Shown here piece after piece: positions 61,209 to 64,000 of a stretch of DNA of 64,000 nucleotides. The translations under genes were made by a program, and so were the position numbers. Within the stretch, counting starts at the first letter, position 1. Every line of letters begins with the position of its first letter. Source of the DNA: Pleurocapsales cyanobacterium LEGE 10410 (lineage in GTDB: Bacteria; Cyanobacteriota; Cyanobacteriia; Cyanobacteriales; Xenococcaceae); the NCBI GenBank assembly GCA_015207195.1, contig JADEXJ010000004.1:29018-93017 (forward strand). Reading direction: 5' to 3'. Below the pieces are notes generated by a model. It saw only the letters and a program-made list of their open reading frames with translations, was not told where the DNA came from and ran no database searches.

Positions 61209-62117
61209 ATGAGCAAAGTTACTATCAGTGTCCCTGCCACTACCGCTAATTTAGGAGTCGGTTTTGATTGTCTCGGCGCAGCCTTGACTATGGCAAATGA
61301 ATTTCAGTTTGTATTAGCTAATACGGATACTAAGCTAAAAATTAATGCGTTTGGGAAAGAGGCAACAAAAGTTGGTACTGGTGAAAGTAATCTAGTTTAT
61401 CGTTCTTTTGTCTATTTATATAAGCAGATCGAACAAACACCTCCAAATATCGAAATTTCTATCAAGCTGGGAGTACCACTATCAAGGGGTTTGGGTAGTT
61501 CGGCGACGGCGATCATCGGTGGTTTGTTAGGAGCAAATAGTTTGGCAGGAAATCCTCTAAGTCGGGATGAAATCATGAATATGGCGATCGCCATCGAAGG
61601 TCATCCTGATAATGTTGTTCCTGCTTTGCTAGGCAACTGTCTGTTGTCAGTATTAGATCGAGATACTTGGCAAATAAGCTCTATTCCCTGGCATCAGGAG
61701 ATTATTCCCGTAGTGGCTATTCCCGACTTTATTCTATCTACGGCTCAAGCTCGTTCTGTATTACCTACAGAGTATAGCCGTAGTGATGCAATTTTTAACA
61801 TTTCTCGTATGGGTTTGTTATTAAGAGCTTTGGCAACCAACAATGGAGATTGGCTAAAAACCGCTTTAGACGATCGGCTACATCAACCTTACCGTCAAAA
61901 ATTAATTACTGGTTATTCTCAACTTCGGCAAGCTGCTATCTCCGCAGGTGCTTATGGCATGGTAATTAGCGGTGCTGGACCAACTTTACTAGCCCTAACC
62001 AATTCAGCTCAGGTAAATCGGGTAGTCAAATCGATGACTGAAGCCTGGTCAGATCTGGGTATTGAGGCAGAAGTGCGATCGCTGGCTTTAGATCCAGTAG
62101 GAGCAAAGATTTGGTAG
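61209..62117 (+). CDS. thrB: Homoserine kinase
   Basis: A 302-residue GHMP kinase that phosphorylates homoserine for threonine synthesis. N-terminal SVPATTANLGVGFDCLGAAL is the substrate motif. The ATP loop KLGVPLSRGLGSSATAIIGG (about residue 88) and the C-terminal GAYGMVISGAGPTLLAL are complete, with GHPDNVVPALLGN in between. Length is normal. It is divergent from the LptF/G gene with an 87-base overlap-free gap. No thrC is in view. Confidence 0.96.
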   Translation: MSKVTISVPATTANLGVGFDCLGAALTMANEFQFVLANTDTKLKINAFGKEATKVGTGESNLVYRSFVYLYKQIEQTPPNIEISIKLGVPLSRGLGSSATAIIGGLLGANSLAGNPLSRDEIMNMAIAIEGHPDNVVPALLGNCLLSVLDRDTWQISSIPWHQEIIPVVAIPDFILSTAQARSVLPTEYSRSDAIFNISRMGLLLRALATNNGDWLKTALDDRLHQPYRQKLITGYSQLRQAAISAGAYGMVISGAGPTLLALTNSAQVNRVVKSMTEAWSDLGIEAEVRSLALDPVGAKIW

Positions 62118-62253
62118 TTAGAATTAGTCAGCAACTGTCTGTATGACTCTTGGGAAATAAATTTCTCAGTTATTAAAATCATTAAAAAGCTCGGTCGATT
62201 TGTGCGCTTAAAATAGGTTGCAAATTAAAAAAATCAAATATAGCTACAATTAA

Positions 62254-62535
62254 CAAAATCAATGCCAGCTCTACTCAAGACAAGAGTTAGCGCAGATTGG
62301 TTCCAATGTTGAAGAAAACTCAGAGCGCGAAATTATCGACCTGGTGCGAGAAACTGTTCGAGTTCTAATTGACAAACGATATTGGACTCATGCCAGCCAA
62401 AGTTCTGCTACTTTTTCTTTGAGAAATGCCAAATTTGAATTCAATACAGTTTCTCATGCTGAGAGAAAAAGATTTATTGACCGAGAATTAAGTTTAATCA
62501 ATGGTGAATGTCAGATACATCAATCCGATCGCTGA
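62254..62535 (+). pseudogene. Small ORF without a convincing start
   Basis: A frame is open from 62254 to the TGA at 62533-62535 and reads LYSRQELAQIGSNVEENSER, then ETVRVLIDKRYWTHASQSSA, RNAKFEFNTVSHAERKRFID. It looks like a real, charged, helical polypeptide. However, no in-frame ATG exists, the only GTG (62344) is mid-sequence without a ribosome-binding site, and an ATG at 62262 is in a different frame. Either it uses a non-standard start or its 5' end has been lost or frameshifted. I do not recognise the family. Confidence 0.4.
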
Positions 62536-62555
62536 CAAGTGAGCGATTTTGTTGG

Positions 62556-64000
62556 TCAAGGTAAATCTGTACTGCCCATCAAAAAGCGATCGCATTCACG
62601 GGCTACTCCCCGACCTTCATTAAATGCCCAAACTACCAGGCTTTGTCCGCGACGGCAATCTCCTGCTGCGAAGACACCAGGAATGTTAGTCGTATATTGT
62701 TCGTGTTCGGCTTTGATGTTATTGCGGGCATCTTTTTCTAGTCCGAAAGCATCGAGGAGGGGCTGTTCGGGACTGACAAATCCCATTGCTAACAGAACCA
62801 ATTGGGCGGGTAACACTTTTTCTGTACCAGGGATCGGTTGGGGCGTAAAGCGACCGTTATCATCCCGTTCCCATTTTATTTGTACTGTATGGACGGCTTT
62901 AATATGTCCTTGTTCGTCTCCTTCAAACTTGGTGGTAGTAGTGAGATAGCCACGAGGATCGTCGCCAAACTTGGCAGCAGCTTCTTCCTGTCCGTAGTCG
63001 AGGCGGTAAACTTTAGGCCATTCAGGCCAAGGATTATTAGGAGCGCGTTCTTGGGGCGGTTTCGGCATAATTTCCAGTTGTTCCAAACTGCGACAACCAT
63101 GACGCACTGATGTACCCACGCAGTCAGTTCCCGTGTCACCACCACCAATAATCACGACATCTTTACCTTGTGCCGAGATATGAGTATCTTTACCATCTAA
63201 CAGGGCTTGGGTATTGGCGGTGAGAAATTCCATGGCAAAGTGAATTCCTTTTAAATTGCGACCTTCAACGGGTAAATCTCTAGGTTTGGTTGACCCAGTA
63301 CAGAGGATTATCGAATCGTATTCCGTCTGCAATTTCTCGGCAGAGATATCTTTACCAATTTCAGTATTGCAGGTGAAAGTTACTCCTTCTGCTTCTAGCA
63401 TTTTGATGCGACGCATCACAATTTCCTGCTTGTCCAGTTTCATGTTGGGAATGCCATACATCAACAATCCACCAGGACGATCCGCCCGTTCAAATACCGT
63501 TACCCAATGACCTGCTTTATTGAGTTGGGCAGCAGCACACAGTCCCGCAGGCCCCGATCCTACTATCGCCACTTTTTTACCCGTGCGTTTTTCGGGGGGT
63601 TCGGGATTAATCCAACCTGCATCCCAACCTTTTTCGGCAATGGAATATTCGATGTTTTTAATAGTAACGGGAGGATTGTGAATACCGAGAACGCAAGAAC
63701 CTTCGCAGGGTGCGGGACATACTCTACCTGTAAATTCAGGGAAATTATTGGTTTTATGCAGGCGATCTAATGCTTCGCGCCACTGTCCCCGATAAATTAG
63801 GTCGTTCCATTCGGGGATTAAATTATTAATCGGGCAACCACTCGCCATACCATTGATGTTGATACCAGTATGACAAAAAGGCGTACCGCAGTCCATGCAC
63901 CTGGCAGCCTGGGTTTTTAGCTTATCCTCTGGCATGGGCAGATGGAATTCATCCCAGTTACGAATGCGATCGCTAGGCGAGAATTCAGAAGGTTCTTCAC
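62556..64000 (-). CDS. gltD: Glutamate synthase small subunit (partial)
   Basis: The gene runs off the right edge, so its start lies outside the window. An in-frame ATG at 63935 is internal: upstream codons read [20 protein letters not shown] and continue the family sequence. The visible part has two 4Fe-4S clusters ([15 protein letters not shown] and ASGCPI, with [13 protein letters not shown]). The NAD(P)H/FAD sites follow: [20 protein letters not shown] and [16 protein letters not shown]. It ends [15 protein letters not shown], as in other GltD proteins. It transfers electrons from NAD(P)H to the large subunit GltB in glutamine-dependent glutamate synthesis. No gltB is visible; it may lie to the right. 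Confidence 0.95.
   Translation of the reverse strand, partial: EEPSEFSPSDRIRNWDEFHLPMPEDKLKTQAARCMDCGTPFCHTGININGMASGCPINNLIPEWNDLIYRGQWREALDRLHKTNNFPEFTGRVCPAPCEGSCVLGIHNPPVTIKNIEYSIAEKGWDAGWINPEPPEKRTGKKVAIVGSGPAGLCAAAQLNKAGHWVTVFERADRPGGLLMYGIPNMKLDKQEIVMRRIKMLEAEGVTFTCNTEIGKDISAEKLQTEYDSIILCTGSTKPRDLPVEGRNLKGIHFAMEFLTANTQALLDGKDTHISAQGKDVVIIGGGDTGTDCVGTSVRHGCRSLEQLEIMPKPPQERAPNNPWPEWPKVYRLDYGQEEAAAKFGDDPRGYLTTTTKFEGDEQGHIKAVHTVQIKWERDDNGRFTPQPIPGTEKVLPAQLVLLAMGFVSPEQPLLDAFGLEKDARNNIKAEHEQYTTNIPGVFAAGDCRRGQSLVVWAFNEGRGVARECDRFLMGSTDLP

Overview
The window is a stretch of cyanobacterial chromosome. It carries photosystem II genes (psbV for cytochrome c550, psbN and psbH), a tandem-domain sirohydrochlorin chelatase next to cobA, and many copies of the HIP1 octamer (GCGATCGC) typical of cyanobacteria. 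Base composition is moderately AT-rich. Intergenic gaps often hold short tandem heptamer repeats. A unicellular or pleurocapsalean cyanobacterium is my guess, but sequence alone does not settle the genus. No rRNA, tRNA, CRISPR array or intact insertion sequence was recognised.

Layout. 1-9.5 kb, nearly all on the minus strand: an exbB-exbD pair (exbD cut by the left edge), a NUDIX hydrolase, argH, a GAF-PP2C phosphatase, ftsY, a decayed alcohol dehydrogenase, a membrane protein and a dolichol-phosphate-mannose-synthase-like glycosyltransferase. 9.6-16.8 kb: a PBP4-type carboxypeptidase, a secreted LCCL-domain protein, an 880-residue PAS-PAS-GAF-GGDEF-EAL protein, a ferredoxin/metallo-beta-lactamase fusion and psbV. 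17.5-27.3 kb: the siroheme pair, a Wzc-like tyrosine autokinase, upp, two small conserved proteins and the B12-dependent methionine synthase metH.

27.3-34.3 kb is a patchier accessory stretch. It contains gene remnants, heptamer repeats, a 4-oxalocrotonate tautomerase, two tandem paralogues of unknown function, a cupin and a SelO-type AMPylase. These are followed by an alpha/beta hydrolase, psbN/psbH and tatA.

34.3-42.8 kb is the most striking part. Two divergent genes encode very large acidic proteins with no signal peptide. One combines a phytase-type esterase domain with an inserted glycerophosphodiesterase. The other (1702 residues) combines a beta-propeller-like domain, a phytase-type esterase domain and a 5'-nucleotidase-like domain. 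Both end in the same roughly 75-residue RTX-associated module, which suggests type I secretion. The 600-base promoter region between them contains an 8-3-8-3-8 element resembling a Pho box, so this may be a phosphate-scavenging locus.

43-64 kb: a truncated-looking hypothetical gene, a PPP-family phosphatase, miaE, a GNAT acetyltransferase and glucokinase; then an exopolysaccharide group (flippase, two glycosyltransferases, a CBM-lyase-like protein). Next come a LysR regulator divergent from an orphan glycine-betaine-type binding protein and a DJ-1/PfpI protein, then a transglutaminase-like protein, an LptF/LptG permease, thrB and gltD, which runs off the right edge. Several convergent gene pairs are separated by clear hairpin terminators.
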